The notes under the pieces are model-generated. The model saw nothing but the letters and a program-made list of their open reading frames with translations, did not search any database and was not told the DNA's origin. A stretch of 64,000 nt of DNA from Planctomyces sp. (GTDB lineage Bacteria; Planctomycetota; Planctomycetia; Planctomycetales; Planctomycetaceae). Location of the stretch: contig JAHBXW010000001.1 of NCBI GenBank assembly GCA_019636235.1, positions 744,001 through 808,000 of the forward strand. The letters run 5' to 3'. A program made the position numbers and the translations under genes. This document shows, piece by piece, positions 37,164 through 46,951 of this stretch (positions are counted from its first letter, which is position 1; every line of letters starts with the position of its first letter).

Positions 37164-40100
37164 TTACGGCACGACAAAGGTCGGATCGTTCGGGCCATCG
37201 ACTTCCTGCCAGGTGAAGAAGCTGCTGTAGACGTTGTTGAACAGATTGTTGCCGATGCCGAACGGACCATAGTTGTTCGGGCCGGGCAGGAGATCGACAC
37301 GCAGCGTCGTCGTTCCCAGCCCCGGATAGGGCCGCCATTCGAACACCCCGTCGTCGACTTCGAACAGCGCCATTCCGAGGTTATTGGTCACGCTCCGCAG
37401 GCGGCCTTCGTTGCCGGCGCCGAAGACTTCCGGCGGGCTCTTGACGTTGTTGTCGCTGAATCCGCCCGGGTTCGGACCGGTGTTGCTGTAGAAGGCGCCG
37501 AACTGGACATCAATCGATCCGCCGCGGTTGTTGTTGAACACCATGTCGATCCGGATCAGCGGATCGGGCGCGAAGTCCACGCGCGGCGGTTCGGTGGCCA
37601 CGAAGCCGTCGATGTAGAAGTCGCGACCCACGTTGCCGAAGAACGAGTTGTCGGTGACCCGGGCGCGGACGCCGCCCACCTGACCGGGGATCGGCACCGA
37701 CGGTTCGACGACCGGCGGCGGTCCCGGGAACGGAGCGGTGGGCGGGATGGTGTTCGGGTCGGACGTGGCCGAACCGACCCGCATGACGAATCCGCCGATC
37801 GTGCTGTACGGCGGTTCGCCGTCGGCATCCGGCCGGACGCTGCCGTTGTTGCTGACGAGGTTGCGTGTGAACACCAGGTCCGTCACAGGGGCGTCGCTGA
37901 TCAGGTTCGCGGGGTTGGTGTAGTCGATCAGGAAGTTGATGATACCGGCGGGGGGCGTGTCCCCGGCCACCGGGTCGAACCCGTACTCGAACATCTCGTG
38001 GTTGCTGTCCATGTCAGCATGCCAGGAGGTGATGTTCACGCCGGTGTATCCGTACCCGGTGTAGAAGTTCGCCGGATCAAAGTAAAAGTACGGATCCGGG
38101 TTCGGCACGGGGGTCGGCGTCACCGGCGTCACGTTCAGCGGCGCGTTGACCAGATAGAAGCCCTCGCGGACGTTCGAAGAGATATTGTTGCTGTCGAACT
38201 CCGCGTCCAGGTACCCGCTGACCGCCGTCAGCAGGTTCACGCCGCGACCATTGTTCTCCTTGATGCGGTTGTTGTTGGCCGTCAGGAACGTTTGGGACCC
38301 GCCGGCGGTGACGATCTCCACGCCGTCGCCGACGACGTTCATGGCATTGCCGCCCGCGAGTTGGATGGAGAACACCTCGGAGTACACGCCGTTGCCGGTG
38401 ACGAGGTTTTCGTTGAAGGTCAGGAACAGGTCGGACGCCAGGACGTTGTGCACGCTCAGGCCGTCTTCGCCGTTGTTGGTGATGTCGTTGTTGAGGACGT
38501 CGACGATCGACGACCTCGCGGAGTTCGTCACGGTCGACACGATCCGCGACTTGTCGAAGTACATGTGGATGCCGTCGCGGCCGTTCAGCGTGATCAGGTT
38601 GTTCTGAATCAACAGGCTGGCAGGCGTGTCGCCCACGCCATCGCCATCCGTGTCGACCAGCAATCCGCCGTTGTTGTAGCCCTCGAGCACGCGTCCGGGA
38701 TTGTCCTGATCCACCAGGTCGATGCGGCCCAGGGCGATGCCGTGGCCCGACGTCCGCAGATCGGCGATCCCGTTTCCGTTGGCGTTCTCGGCCACGAAGA
38801 TGCCGTTGCCGCGAATGACGTTCTCTTCCCAGACGCCGTAGATCACGCCCTCGCTGCCGCCTCCGGAGCCGGCGATGCTGTCCCGGCCTGTCCACAGGTG
38901 GGTGGCCGTGGAGGTCCGGGCCTCGATGCCGCCGTTCCAGTTCCCTTCAATCAGGTTGTTGGCGATGTTGACTTCCAGAATCGCCGCATCGTGCGCCCGG
39001 AGCTGAATGCCCCGTCCTGTGATGCCGGTAGCGCCGGCCACTCCGCCGAAGGGCGCCAGGCGGCCGTTGTTCCGGATGATGTTGCCGTTGATGTCGAAAT
39101 CCAAAATTTCGAACACGCCGTATTGCAGACCTGAGTTCTGGACCTGAATGTCGATGCCGTCGTTCAGGTTGTACTCAATCAGGTTGCCGTTGATCTCGAA
39201 GTTGTCGATGATCGACGAATCGTTGCGGCGGACCTGAATGCCCTCGTTGTTGTTGACGATCACGTTGCCGGAGTAGTCGCGGCCCTGGTACGTGTAGGCC
39301 CCGATGACCATGCCGAACAGCTCTGGATCGTCGTCGATCGGCAGCGTGCCGATGTCCGGATGATTCGCCAGATCAGTGATCGCCGTGTCGCCATTCAACT
39401 CAATATAGATGCCGGCGCCGGCGTTGCCGTCGGCGGGATTCCACGTTTCGGGGTCGTTCAGGTCGACGCTGTCATCTCGAATATCAACGCCGATGATGTT
39501 CTCGGCGATCAGGCCTTCCAGGAAGGCCGCGGGCTGAACGGTCGTCGTCGGGTCAGGCGGCGACCCGGGCGGAACCGGAATGCCCTGATCGCTTTCCTGG
39601 CCATCCATGATGATCGCGATGCCGTCGCCGTTGAACCGGTTGTTGGCGCCGTCCCGCGTGGAGACGATCAGGTTCTCGGTAATCACCAGCCGGGCCGCAG
39701 CCGCCGTGCCCTGCAGCGGAGTGCCCACGCCCGGCGCCGGACGATCGTCCGACTCGCCCAGGATCAGGCCGATGGCTGCATCGGCATTCCCATCGAAAAC
39801 GTTGTTCTCGATCGTCAGGTCCAGCGTGCCGCCGCGTATTTCACCGCCGATGCCGAACGACAGATCGCCGTTCGCCGTGCTGCCCAGGAACTGGTTGTTG
39901 CGGATGACGCCGGTGATGTTGGCGTTCGAGGCGTCGAACAGGATGCCCTCGGCTCCGGTCGTGCGGCGGTCGAAGATCGTGTTCTCGATGACGCCCAGGT
40001 TGATCGTGCCGCCGTCGCCGGCGACCCGGATAAACGCGCCCACGTTGCCGCTGGTGTTTCCGCTGACGAGCTGGCCGACGTTGATCACGCCTTCGTCGTC

Positions 40101-42626
40101 CGCCTGGAACACGATCCCGCCGCCAGAGTTCCCGGCAATGGTGTTCTCCACGCCGTTCCCGCCGATCGACACGTCCGCCAGCGAACCCGGACCGTCCGCC
40201 AGAATCCGCACGCCGGCGCCCGTGTTGCCGGTGATCGTGTTCTGAATGAACCCGAAATCTCGCACGCCGTTGCCATTCAGATCGTCAAACCCGCCGTTCA
40301 ACACCGGCTCGTATTCCGGCACGTACAGCGTGCCGCCATTGAGGGCCTCCAGCAGGACGCCATCCCCCTGATTGTTCGTGAAGCTGTTGGAGCCGACCGA
40401 CGACAGGGTCAGGAGCGCGTTGTCGGCGATCGCCACGAAGCCGGCGGAGGCCGGATCCAGGTTGTTGCTGACCGTGTTGCCGTTGACGGCCGCGGTGAAC
40501 TCCCCGCCGTCGATCGCGATCAGCAGCAGGTTCGTGTCGTTGCCCGTGACGGTGTTGTTGAGAATGCCCGTGCGGCGAGTCTGGCTCGAGAAGTCCGAGG
40601 CGTTGATCACGCCCGGCCCCTCGGAGACGATCCGGATGCCGGCGCCGCCATCCAGCACGCCGTTGCCGTTCACGTCCTCGCCGATGTTGATGACGTTGTT
40701 GTTGTTGGCGTCTTCGCCGTTGTAGCCGGTGACCTGGTTGTTCAGAACCAGGAGGTCCAGCTCGCCGTCGACATGTTCCACCGAGATGCCGGCCAGCGCG
40801 GGGAACGGAATCGCGCCCGGGCCGGTGACCGTCACGTTGCGGATGATGCCGTAGTCCTCGTTCGGCACGCCCATCACGCTGGTCGTGTCCGAAACGATGG
40901 CGATGCCCTGCGTGGCGTTCGAGATCACGAGGTCGTGCAGGTTGAACCCGTCGACTCCGACGCCGCGGATGCCCGCCGCGTTGCCGCCGGCGTTGATCTG
41001 GAAGCCCGCGACTTCGTTGGCGCTGGCGAGCCGAACCACGTTCTGGCCGGGCGCCCCGCTGTTCGTCAACTGCGGCAGCGCCCCGGCCGTCACACCGGGC
41101 AGGTTGAATGTCTGCTGCGTGCCCGCGATCAGCGCGTCGAACGTGTGCACGCCGCCGCTGGGCAGCGTGCCGTCGCCCAGCAGGCGCTGGTAGTCGAACA
41201 GCGTGATGGTCGTATTCAGGTTCGTGTCGCTGCCGTCGCTGCGGCGGCGCACGAAGATCAGGTTGTAATCCGCCTGGTCGGCGTCGTTCAGGCTTTCGAA
41301 GGCGAACACCGACCCGAACGGCGTTTCGATCGTGCCGTTTCCGGCCGTGGTCAGGTTGGGATCGATGTGCGCGATGCGGATCGGCTGTCCGGTCCGGGGA
41401 TCCAGCGCCAGCTGCTCCGAGTGCACCGTGTTGACTGCGGCGGCGACGCGGTAGTTGCGCTTGTCCGATTCGAACATCGCATCCCGCGGCGTCTTGCGGC
41501 GGAACCACGTCGACGGCGCGCCGTCGGGAATCGTGAGTTCCATGTTGATCGAGAAGTTGCTGCCGAAGATGTCGTCGCTGGTGACCAGCCCGTTGATCCA
41601 GAAGTTCTCGGTGACCTGGGCCTCGGTGCGGACGCTGACGCCCATGCCGTCTTCGACGTTCGGCCCCTGCAGGTAGTACATGCCCACGCCCAGGTCCCAG
41701 CCGTACCGGCCGAGGAGCGGAATCGGCGTGCTGGCTTCGAGGTCGTACCGGCGATAGGCGGTTTCGACGTTGGTGGCGACGTTGAAGCCGATGTTGTCGC
41801 TGACGTAGAAGATGTCGCTGACGGTCGAACCGAGGGTTTCCGTTTCGCTGCCGACAGGGAGGGCGAAGCCGCCGCGCCAGGTCAGGTACCGGCCGACGCT
41901 CGAAAAGTGCATGCCCATCTGGTTGTAGAACGCGCGGTGGCCGCCATCGCCGTCCCACCAGAACGTCGCCGACCAGGTCCGGTCGTCGTCGTAGGTGTAC
42001 CAGCGGGCGCCCACGCCCACGTTCGCGATGCCGCCGCCGTCATGCGACACGCCGCCGCGCGGCTGGATGTACCACAGGGCGTTGTCGCCATTCGAAGCGA
42101 AGGGGATGAACGCGTTGAAGTTCGTGTAGCCGGGGGCGGCGCCGTAAATGTCTCCGGCGGTCGTGCCCACGCGGTACAGAATGCGTTCGATGTCGCGCGT
42201 CGCGGTGTAGCCGACGCCATTGTTGTACGACGGCGCGTAGGGGTCGGCCATCATCGGCGGACCGCCGTAAGGCGCGTACATCGGCGAGCCGTACTGCGGC
42301 GCGTATTCCGGAGCATATTGCGAAGGGACCGCGGCCGCGTCAGCGCTGACCGCCGCCGAGGGATCGCCCAGGCGAACCACCCCGTCGCTGGCCGCGACGT
42401 TCGCCGCTCCGCCGCCCAGGCGCACCACGCCCGATTCGCCGGCCGGCGACTGAGCCCAGGCCGCCGTCGAGAGCATGCCCCCCAGCGCCAGTGAACCCAG
42501 CGACAACCGCAGCAGGCGGCGGCGCGGGAGTCCAACAGCTCGCCGGGTGGTGAATCCCAGCGCGCGGACGGCGCCGGCCCCTCGATTCATCAGCCTGTTC
42601 AGCCAGCACTTCCAGGTCGCGTTCAT
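37164..42626 (-). CDS. Giant secreted protein: inverse-autotransporter-like barrel plus right-handed beta-helix
   Basis: About 1,820 residues. ATG 42626 has GGAG seven bases upstream; ATG 42641 is an alternative. A very long leader of about 60 residues with an Arg-rich n-region ends in LSLGSLALGGMLSTAAWA. A Tyr/Pro/Ala-rich linker follows, then about 220 residues of alternating strands that look like an outer-membrane barrel (ARWYTYDDDRTWSATFWWDG, YGWDLGVGMYYLQGP, FWINGLVTSDDIFG, FSINMELTIPDG). From about residue 430 onward there are dozens of Asn/Gly-rich beta-helix rungs (NTVTGNDTNLLLIAI, NNLIEGNWNGGIEARTS, NNDITNNGEDGLSVHN). Four DxNxNG/DxDGDG calcium-like loops are inserted. The last about 130 residues lack rungs. 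A surface adhesin or glycan-active passenger is likely; no catalytic site was identified. Confidence 0.82.
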   Translation of the reverse strand: MNATWKCWLNRLMNRGAGAVRALGFTTRRAVGLPRRRLLRLSLGSLALGGMLSTAAWAQSPAGESGVVRLGGGAANVAASDGVVRLGDPSAAVSADAAAVPSQYAPEYAPQYGSPMYAPYGGPPMMADPYAPSYNNGVGYTATRDIERILYRVGTTAGDIYGAAPGYTNFNAFIPFASNGDNALWYIQPRGGVSHDGGGIANVGVGARWYTYDDDRTWSATFWWDGDGGHRAFYNQMGMHFSSVGRYLTWRGGFALPVGSETETLGSTVSDIFYVSDNIGFNVATNVETAYRRYDLEASTPIPLLGRYGWDLGVGMYYLQGPNVEDGMGVSVRTEAQVTENFWINGLVTSDDIFGSNFSINMELTIPDGAPSTWFRRKTPRDAMFESDKRNYRVAAAVNTVHSEQLALDPRTGQPIRIAHIDPNLTTAGNGTIETPFGSVFAFESLNDADQADYNLIFVRRRSDGSDTNLNTTITLFDYQRLLGDGTLPSGGVHTFDALIAGTQQTFNLPGVTAGALPQLTNSGAPGQNVVRLASANEVAGFQINAGGNAAGIRGVGVDGFNLHDLVISNATQGIAIVSDTTSVMGVPNEDYGIIRNVTVTGPGAIPFPALAGISVEHVDGELDLLVLNNQVTGYNGEDANNNNVINIGEDVNGNGVLDGGAGIRIVSEGPGVINASDFSSQTRRTGILNNTVTGNDTNLLLIAIDGGEFTAAVNGNTVSNNLDPASAGFVAIADNALLTLSSVGSNSFTNNQGDGVLLEALNGGTLYVPEYEPVLNGGFDDLNGNGVRDFGFIQNTITGNTGAGVRILADGPGSLADVSIGGNGVENTIAGNSGGGIVFQADDEGVINVGQLVSGNTSGNVGAFIRVAGDGGTINLGVIENTIFDRRTTGAEGILFDASNANITGVIRNNQFLGSTANGDLSFGIGGEIRGGTLDLTIENNVFDGNADAAIGLILGESDDRPAPGVGTPLQGTAAAARLVITENLIVSTRDGANNRFNGDGIAIIMDGQESDQGIPVPPGSPPDPTTTVQPAAFLEGLIAENIIGVDIRDDSVDLNDPETWNPADGNAGAGIYIELNGDTAITDLANHPDIGTLPIDDDPELFGMVIGAYTYQGRDYSGNVIVNNNEGIQVRRNDSSIIDNFEINGNLIEYNLNDGIDIQVQNSGLQYGVFEILDFDINGNIIRNNGRLAPFGGVAGATGITGRGIQLRAHDAAILEVNIANNLIEGNWNGGIEARTSTATHLWTGRDSIAGSGGGSEGVIYGVWEENVIRGNGIFVAENANGNGIADLRTSGHGIALGRIDLVDQDNPGRVLEGYNNGGLLVDTDGDGVGDTPASLLIQNNLITLNGRDGIHMYFDKSRIVSTVTNSARSSIVDVLNNDITNNGEDGLSVHNVLASDLFLTFNENLVTGNGVYSEVFSIQLAGGNAMNVVGDGVEIVTAGGSQTFLTANNNRIKENNGRGVNLLTAVSGYLDAEFDSNNISSNVREGFYLVNAPLNVTPVTPTPVPNPDPYFYFDPANFYTGYGYTGVNITSWHADMDSNHEMFEYGFDPVAGDTPPAGIINFLIDYTNPANLISDAPVTDLVFTRNLVSNNGSVRPDADGEPPYSTIGGFVMRVGSATSDPNTIPPTAPFPGPPPVVEPSVPIPGQVGGVRARVTDNSFFGNVGRDFYIDGFVATEPPRVDFAPDPLIRIDMVFNNNRGGSIDVQFGAFYSNTGPNPGGFSDNNVKSPPEVFGAGNEGRLRSVTNNLGMALFEVDDGVFEWRPYPGLGTTTLRVDLLPGPNNYGPFGIGNNLFNNVYSSFFTWQEVDGPNDPTFVVP

Positions 42627-43068
42627 CGAATGCTCCAGCATCCTGCGGCGATGCCCCAGCCGTCATGCCCCGCCTCGATCACACCCCGACAAGTTCGAGG
42701 GGAGACCGTGCGCACACCTTCGCCGCCCAGGCGGACAAAGGTCCGGACATAACGACTCTGCCGGAAATGGCAGTTATTCAGGTTTTTCGGATTCCCCGGC
42801 CCCTGAAGTTGAGGGGAATCATCGACTGGGAAAGGTTTGCGGGTCGGAGCGGTCGGACCGGTTCTGCCGATTGTGCATCCGAAAGCTCACAAACGTTGCA
42901 ACACAAGCGAGTTGCGAACAGAGACGACCCAGACATCCTGAAGTCCCGCCGCGCTCCTGGGGTCATTTTTGCGGTTCGTCGGGAATAACCTGTCCAACCC
43001 CCGGCTCTTTTCCCCATCGAATTCAGCCCATGGGGGGCGGGTTCGGGTTGCAACCTAAGGATACGGCA
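42627..43068. other. Intergenic region, divergent
   Basis: About 440 bases, less GC-rich than the surroundings, between the giant gene and the small lipoprotein. It contains short inverted repeats such as CTGCC-GGAAAT-GGCAG (42760-42775) and the TAAGGA ribosome binding site of the lipoprotein. Promoters for both flanking genes should lie here. No gene that I trust. Confidence 0.45.
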
Positions 43069-43302
43069 ATGAAGACGCTTTTCTCCCTGACGCTGGGCGC
43101 CGCCCTGAGCGGTGTTTTCGTTGGCTGCGGCGACACGGCCACTGACACCCCGTCGGCCCCGGTCACGCCTCCGACCTCCGCCAGCCGCACCGAGCCGACC
43201 GGCCACGGACCGGATGCAGCGGGCGGCGCGGCCACGGAAACCGAAGAGGGAACCGGCGCGACCACCACGCCGGAAGTCCAGGAGCCGGCCACCGAGAACT
43301 GA
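43069..43302 (+). CDS. Small lipoprotein with disordered Thr/Pro/Ala/Glu-rich tail
   Basis: A 77-residue protein from ATG 43069 (TAAGGA upstream). A short signal peptide ends in GVFVGCGD, a usable lipobox with the acyl Cys at about residue 22. The mature part of about 55 residues is low-complexity (Thr, Pro, Ala, Glu, Gly) with no predicted fold. Planctomycetes have many such short lipoproteins of unknown use. It has its own terminator. Confidence 0.75.
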   Translation: MKTLFSLTLGAALSGVFVGCGDTATDTPSAPVTPPTSASRTEPTGHGPDAAGGAATETEEGTGATTTPEVQEPATEN

Positions 43303-43311
43303 GCCGCCTCT

Positions 43312-43325
43312 GCAGTGCGCACTGC
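43312..43325. repeat. 14-base perfect palindrome
   Basis: GCAGTGCGCACTGC just after the lipoprotein stop. It could be a protein-binding site or an accidental palindrome; nothing else points to a role. Confidence 0.4.
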
Positions 43326-43326
43326 C

Positions 43327-43359
43327 AAACACCTCGCCAGACCGGCGGGGTGTTTTTTT
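43327..43359 (+). terminator. Rho-independent terminator of the small lipoprotein
   Basis: AACACCTCGCC pairs with GGCGGGGTGTT (one G-U pair) and is followed by a run of seven T. Confidence 0.85.
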
Positions 43360-43379
43360 GTCGCCGCAGCCTGGAACGC

Positions 43380-44363
43380 CTAATCCGCCTTACCCGCCGC
43401 GGCCTCGCTCGACTCCGGCGGGATCGACTCCGACACGCTGAACCCCTGCTCCACCTGGTTCGTGTTGGCGACGATCAGTTCGGCCAGGAACCCGAGGCTC
43501 AGCACCTGCGCCCCCAGCAACAGCAGGACGCTCGAATACTGCAGCAGCGGGCGCGCTCCGATCGCCTCCTCCGGAAGCGCGTGGAAGACGTTCATCAGCA
43601 CCCACTGCAAGCCCAGATACCCCAGTCCCGTGGCGCCCAGCCCGGCGCACATCAGGCCCAGCCCTCCCAGCAGGTGCTGCGGCCGCTGACCGAATCCGGT
43701 CAGGAACGTGACGGTCAGCAGGTCCAGAAAGCCCCTCTGAAACCGGCCGGCGCCGAACTTCGACGCCCCGTATTGCCGAGCCCGATGTCGGACGGGAATC
43801 TCCGTCACCCGGAAACCGCGGGCATGCGCCAGGACCGGAATGAACCGGTGCAGTTCCCCGTAGATGCGGATCTCCCGCCAGACCTCCGCCCGCGCCAGCT
43901 TGATCCCGCAGTTGTGGTCGTGCAGCCGCAGCCCAGTCATCCGGCCGACCAGAGCATTGAACACCCGGCTGGGATAGACCTTATGCCACGGGTCGCGGCG
44001 CTCGCGCTTCCAGCCGTTGACGACGTCGTACCCTTCGTCGAGCTTCTCGAGAAACCGCGGAATCTCCGCCGGATCGTCCTGCAGATCCGCGTCGAGCGTC
44101 AGCAGCAGTTCTCCCCGGGCCGCACGCACGCCCGCCGTGATCGCCGCCGACTTCCCAAAATTCCGGCGGAACCGGATGCCGCGAACGCGATGATCGGCGG
44201 CCGCCAGCGCCTGGATCGCCTTCCACGACCCGTCCGTCGACCCGTCGTCCACGAAAATCAGCTCGATCGGCCGCGCCAGAGCCTGGCACGCCGCCGACGC
44301 CTGGCGATGGAGTTCCGGCAGGCTGTCCGCTTCATTCAGCACCGGCACGACGATCGACAGCAT
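43380..44363 (-). CDS. Family 2 glycosyltransferase, polyprenyl-phosphate type (DPM1/GtrB-like)
   Basis: A 327-residue protein. The GT-A domain has [45 protein letters not shown], and the metal-binding [15 protein letters not shown], with [10 protein letters not shown] and YGASKFG further on. Two C-terminal membrane helices follow ([22 protein letters not shown] and [19 protein letters not shown]). This architecture transfers a sugar from a nucleotide donor to undecaprenyl phosphate at the inner membrane. Its start overlaps the stop of the SMP-30 gene by one base, so it is the last gene of a coupled three-gene operon. Confidence 0.9.
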   Translation of the reverse strand: MLSIVVPVLNEADSLPELHRQASAACQALARPIELIFVDDGSTDGSWKAIQALAAADHRVRGIRFRRNFGKSAAITAGVRAARGELLLTLDADLQDDPAEIPRFLEKLDEGYDVVNGWKRERRDPWHKVYPSRVFNALVGRMTGLRLHDHNCGIKLARAEVWREIRIYGELHRFIPVLAHARGFRVTEIPVRHRARQYGASKFGAGRFQRGFLDLLTVTFLTGFGQRPQHLLGGLGLMCAGLGATGLGYLGLQWVLMNVFHALPEEAIGARPLLQYSSVLLLLGAQVLSLGFLAELIVANTNQVEQGFSVSESIPPESSEAAAGKAD

Positions 44364-45313
44364 CAGGCGTTCACCGTGGGCTCGGACCGTCGGTGCACCG
44401 CCCAGCCGCGACGCTCCACACGCGTCGTCAGCAGCGACTTGCCGGCCGTCATGTAAAGGGTTTTCAGGTCCCGCCCGCCGAACGTCACGTTCGTCGCCAG
44501 GTCCTCCAGAATCGGAATCCGCCGCAGCAGTTCGCCGCTGGGAGCGAACACATAGACCCCCGCCGGGACGTCCGCCGTTTCGTGCGTCCCGCGCGGCTGG
44601 CGAATTCCCGCCGCCACGTACAGCCGGCCATCGACATCCACCGCCATTCCATCGCCGCCGCGGCCAGGCGCGAAATCGATCAGCCGCCTGCGACGGCGGG
44701 GCTGCAGGGAAGCGTCCAGGTCAAACGCCCACAGGCAGCGATTTCCGCCAGAAAGAGGGCAACTGTCGACGACGTACAACGTCCGCCCGTCGGGGCTCAC
44801 GTGAATGCCGTTCGGCGTCTGTATGTCGGGCTGCGAAATCGCCAGCGTCACGCGTCCATCCGGATCGATGCGGTACACCGACTCATGATCCAGCTCCATC
44901 CGCGAACGATCGCCGTAACACGGATCAGTGAAGAACAGATGCCCGGACGGCGCGCAGGCGATGTCGTTCGGCGAATTCAGCCGACGACCCTGCCATTGAT
45001 CGCACACCACCTGAACTTCGCCAGTCGCGAGGTCGGTCCGCGTCACGCGGCGGTGGCCGTCGTCATCGGGGCTGTATTCGTTCCCTTCGCAGGCCAGCAA
45101 GCGACCCCGGTGGTCGAACAACAGCCCGTTGGCGCGTCCGCTGGGCTGACGGAACGTGGTCACGCGGCCGGTCGCAGAATCGAGCCGGAGGATGCGGTTG
45201 TTGATCAGGTCCGAAAAGTAGATCGAACCATCTTCCGCCGCGGCCGGACCCTCCAGCAGGGACGCGAGCGCGATGGGGAGCGGGTGCGGCGCTTCGACGG
45301 GGGGGACGATCAT
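44363..45313 (-). CDS. SMP-30/gluconolactonase-family six-bladed beta-propeller
   Basis: A 316-residue protein. The metal ligands of the SMP-30 family are visible: Glu in [17 protein letters not shown], Asn in [14 protein letters not shown] and Asp in [13 protein letters not shown], with propeller strands such as [26 protein letters not shown] and [13 protein letters not shown]. Family members hydrolyse sugar lactones or related esters. It has no signal peptide, so it is cytoplasmic. The start overlaps the aminotransferase stop (ATGA at 45310-45313) and the stop overlaps the glycosyltransferase start, so expression of all three is coupled. Confidence 0.88.
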   Translation of the reverse strand: MIVPPVEAPHPLPIALASLLEGPAAAEDGSIYFSDLINNRILRLDSATGRVTTFRQPSGRANGLLFDHRGRLLACEGNEYSPDDDGHRRVTRTDLATGEVQVVCDQWQGRRLNSPNDIACAPSGHLFFTDPCYGDRSRMELDHESVYRIDPDGRVTLAISQPDIQTPNGIHVSPDGRTLYVVDSCPLSGGNRCLWAFDLDASLQPRRRRRLIDFAPGRGGDGMAVDVDGRLYVAAGIRQPRGTHETADVPAGVYVFAPSGELLRRIPILEDLATNVTFGGRDLKTLYMTAGKSLLTTRVERRGWAVHRRSEPTVNA

Positions 45314-46731
45314 GCTGGCGAAGCGGCGGGAGCGGAGCGGGCAAGCGCGGCCGGCACGCGGGCGATCAGTTCCTGCAGCAGCGCCAGCGCGTGGTCGGCT
45401 TCATCGAACGTCATCGTCATCGGTGGGCTGATCCGCAGCACGGTCCCGGCCAGCGGCCCCAGCAGGTGGATGCCGTCCCCGCCATCCCGGCCCAAATAGC
45501 ATTGCCGCACGACTTCAATCGCCACGTCCCGCGCGGAATGCTCTCCGACCGGCCCGCATTCGATTCCGAACACGAGCCCTTCCCCGCGAACCCGGACAAT
45601 TACCCCGGTTTGCTTCAGCCGGCCGAGCGCGGCCGCAAACACGCGAGACAGTTCCCGCGTATGTTCGAGCACGTTTGTCGACTCGAACTCGTCGAGCGTC
45701 GCCAGCACCGCGGCGCAGCCCATCGGGTTGGCGCTCCACGTGTCGGAGCCCTCCCCGTAGCTCAGGCTGGCCATCACGTCCGACCGGCCCGCTGCGGCGC
45801 TCACCGGCACGCCGTTGCCCAGCCCCTTGCCCAGGCACACAAAGTCCGGCTCGACGCCGTATTTCTCGAACGCGTACATGCTGCCCGTCCGCCCGAAATT
45901 CGACTGCACTTCATCGAAGATCAGCAGGACGTCGTGCGCGCGGCACCAGTCCTGGAGCAGGTGGTGGTATTCCGCGGGGGGATGGTAGCTGCCCCCGCCG
46001 CCCAGATAGGGCTCGGTGATCAGGCAGTTGATGCGCGGACCGAACTCCCGCCACAGGGCGTCGAGTTCCCGGGCGTACGGGCCGGCGTCGAAGGTCCGCC
46101 CCGCTTCCGAGAGGTCGTCGCATTCGCTGCGCGGGAAGCCGACGAACTTCACGCGCGGGTCGCGGTCGCGGTCCGATTCGCTCCCGGTGACGGCCCCGGC
46201 CAGCCCCTTCTTTCCATGAAACCCGAATCGCGTCGCCAGAATGATGTCTCGCGACTCGTCCCGATGCAGGCACGCCCACAACGCCTTCTGCACGGCCTCC
46301 GAACCGGACGCCGCCCACAGCACCGAGTCCAGCCGGCGACCCAGCGGCGACTGCCGCAGATTCGCCAGCAACCGCCGGACGGCTTCCGCTTCAACCGGCG
46401 TCACCGCGTTGTAGGCCGTGAGCGGGATCGCCGCCAGGCGTTCGCCGGCGATGTCGTCGGTCCCGAACAGCAGCGCCTGCGACCAGCCCAGGCAGTCCGC
46501 GAATCGGCGCATCCAGCGCGGTGGATTGTGGCCCAGATTGGCGACAAGCACGCCCGAGGAGAAATCGTACAGTCGGCGCCCGTCCGGGGTTTCATGAAAC
46601 ACGCCCCACGACCGGGCGAACACCGCCTGGCTGGGCGTGTAGGTCCGCTGCGCGAGCGGTTCGTCAGCGGCGATGGTCTCTCGATCGCGATTCGCTCGCG
46701 CTTCGCCAGGAAAGGAAATCGCCGCGGACAT
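45310..46731 (-). CDS. Class III PLP-dependent aminotransferase
   Basis: From ATG 46731 the protein has about 473 residues; GTG 46791 is an alternative. Fold-type I class III marks: DFSSGVLVANLGHNPP, ASGSEAVQKALW, LIFDEVQSNFGRTGSMYAFEKYGVEPDFVCLGKGLGNG (PLP Asp in FDEVQ and Lys in GKGLGNG) and EGLVFGIEC late. The substrate amine may be a sugar, a polyamine or a beta-amino acid. Placement with SMP-30 and a polyprenyl glycosyltransferase hints at an amino-sugar pathway, but this is inference. It is divergent from ispH, 220 bases apart. Confidence 0.87.
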   Translation of the reverse strand: MSAAISFPGEARANRDRETIAADEPLAQRTYTPSQAVFARSWGVFHETPDGRRLYDFSSGVLVANLGHNPPRWMRRFADCLGWSQALLFGTDDIAGERLAAIPLTAYNAVTPVEAEAVRRLLANLRQSPLGRRLDSVLWAASGSEAVQKALWACLHRDESRDIILATRFGFHGKKGLAGAVTGSESDRDRDPRVKFVGFPRSECDDLSEAGRTFDAGPYARELDALWREFGPRINCLITEPYLGGGGSYHPPAEYHHLLQDWCRAHDVLLIFDEVQSNFGRTGSMYAFEKYGVEPDFVCLGKGLGNGVPVSAAAGRSDVMASLSYGEGSDTWSANPMGCAAVLATLDEFESTNVLEHTRELSRVFAAALGRLKQTGVIVRVRGEGLVFGIECGPVGEHSARDVAIEVVRQCYLGRDGGDGIHLLGPLAGTVLRISPPMTMTFDEADHALALLQELIARVPAALARSAPAASPA

Positions 46732-46951
46732 GGATGGCTCGAAGCGGGGACGGGACGCCGCGCGTCCGGTCCGTGGACCGATTCGCGCCACGGGAGATGA
46801 ACACGCCGGGAATGAGGAAGTCAGGATACGCGGAGGCGGCGGCCGCGGCTATGATTCCCACGGGCGCGCCGCTTCCTCAGCGGGACACGCGGCCGCAGCG
46901 TTCCGTTCGCCCCGCCCCTCCCGTTCCCGATCCGGACTTCGAGTCGTCGAC

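Noticed and set aside
35299-37338. 679-codon minus-strand frame opposite the aspartate kinase
   Set aside because: His/Arg/Gly-rich shadow with no recognisable domain.
39360-42494. 1,044-codon plus-strand open frame opposite the giant beta-helix gene
   Set aside because: Val/Arg/Asp-rich translation with no motif. It is the antisense of Asn/Gly/Asp-rich beta-helix codons; the minus-strand frame has signal peptide, rungs, ribosome binding site and terminator.
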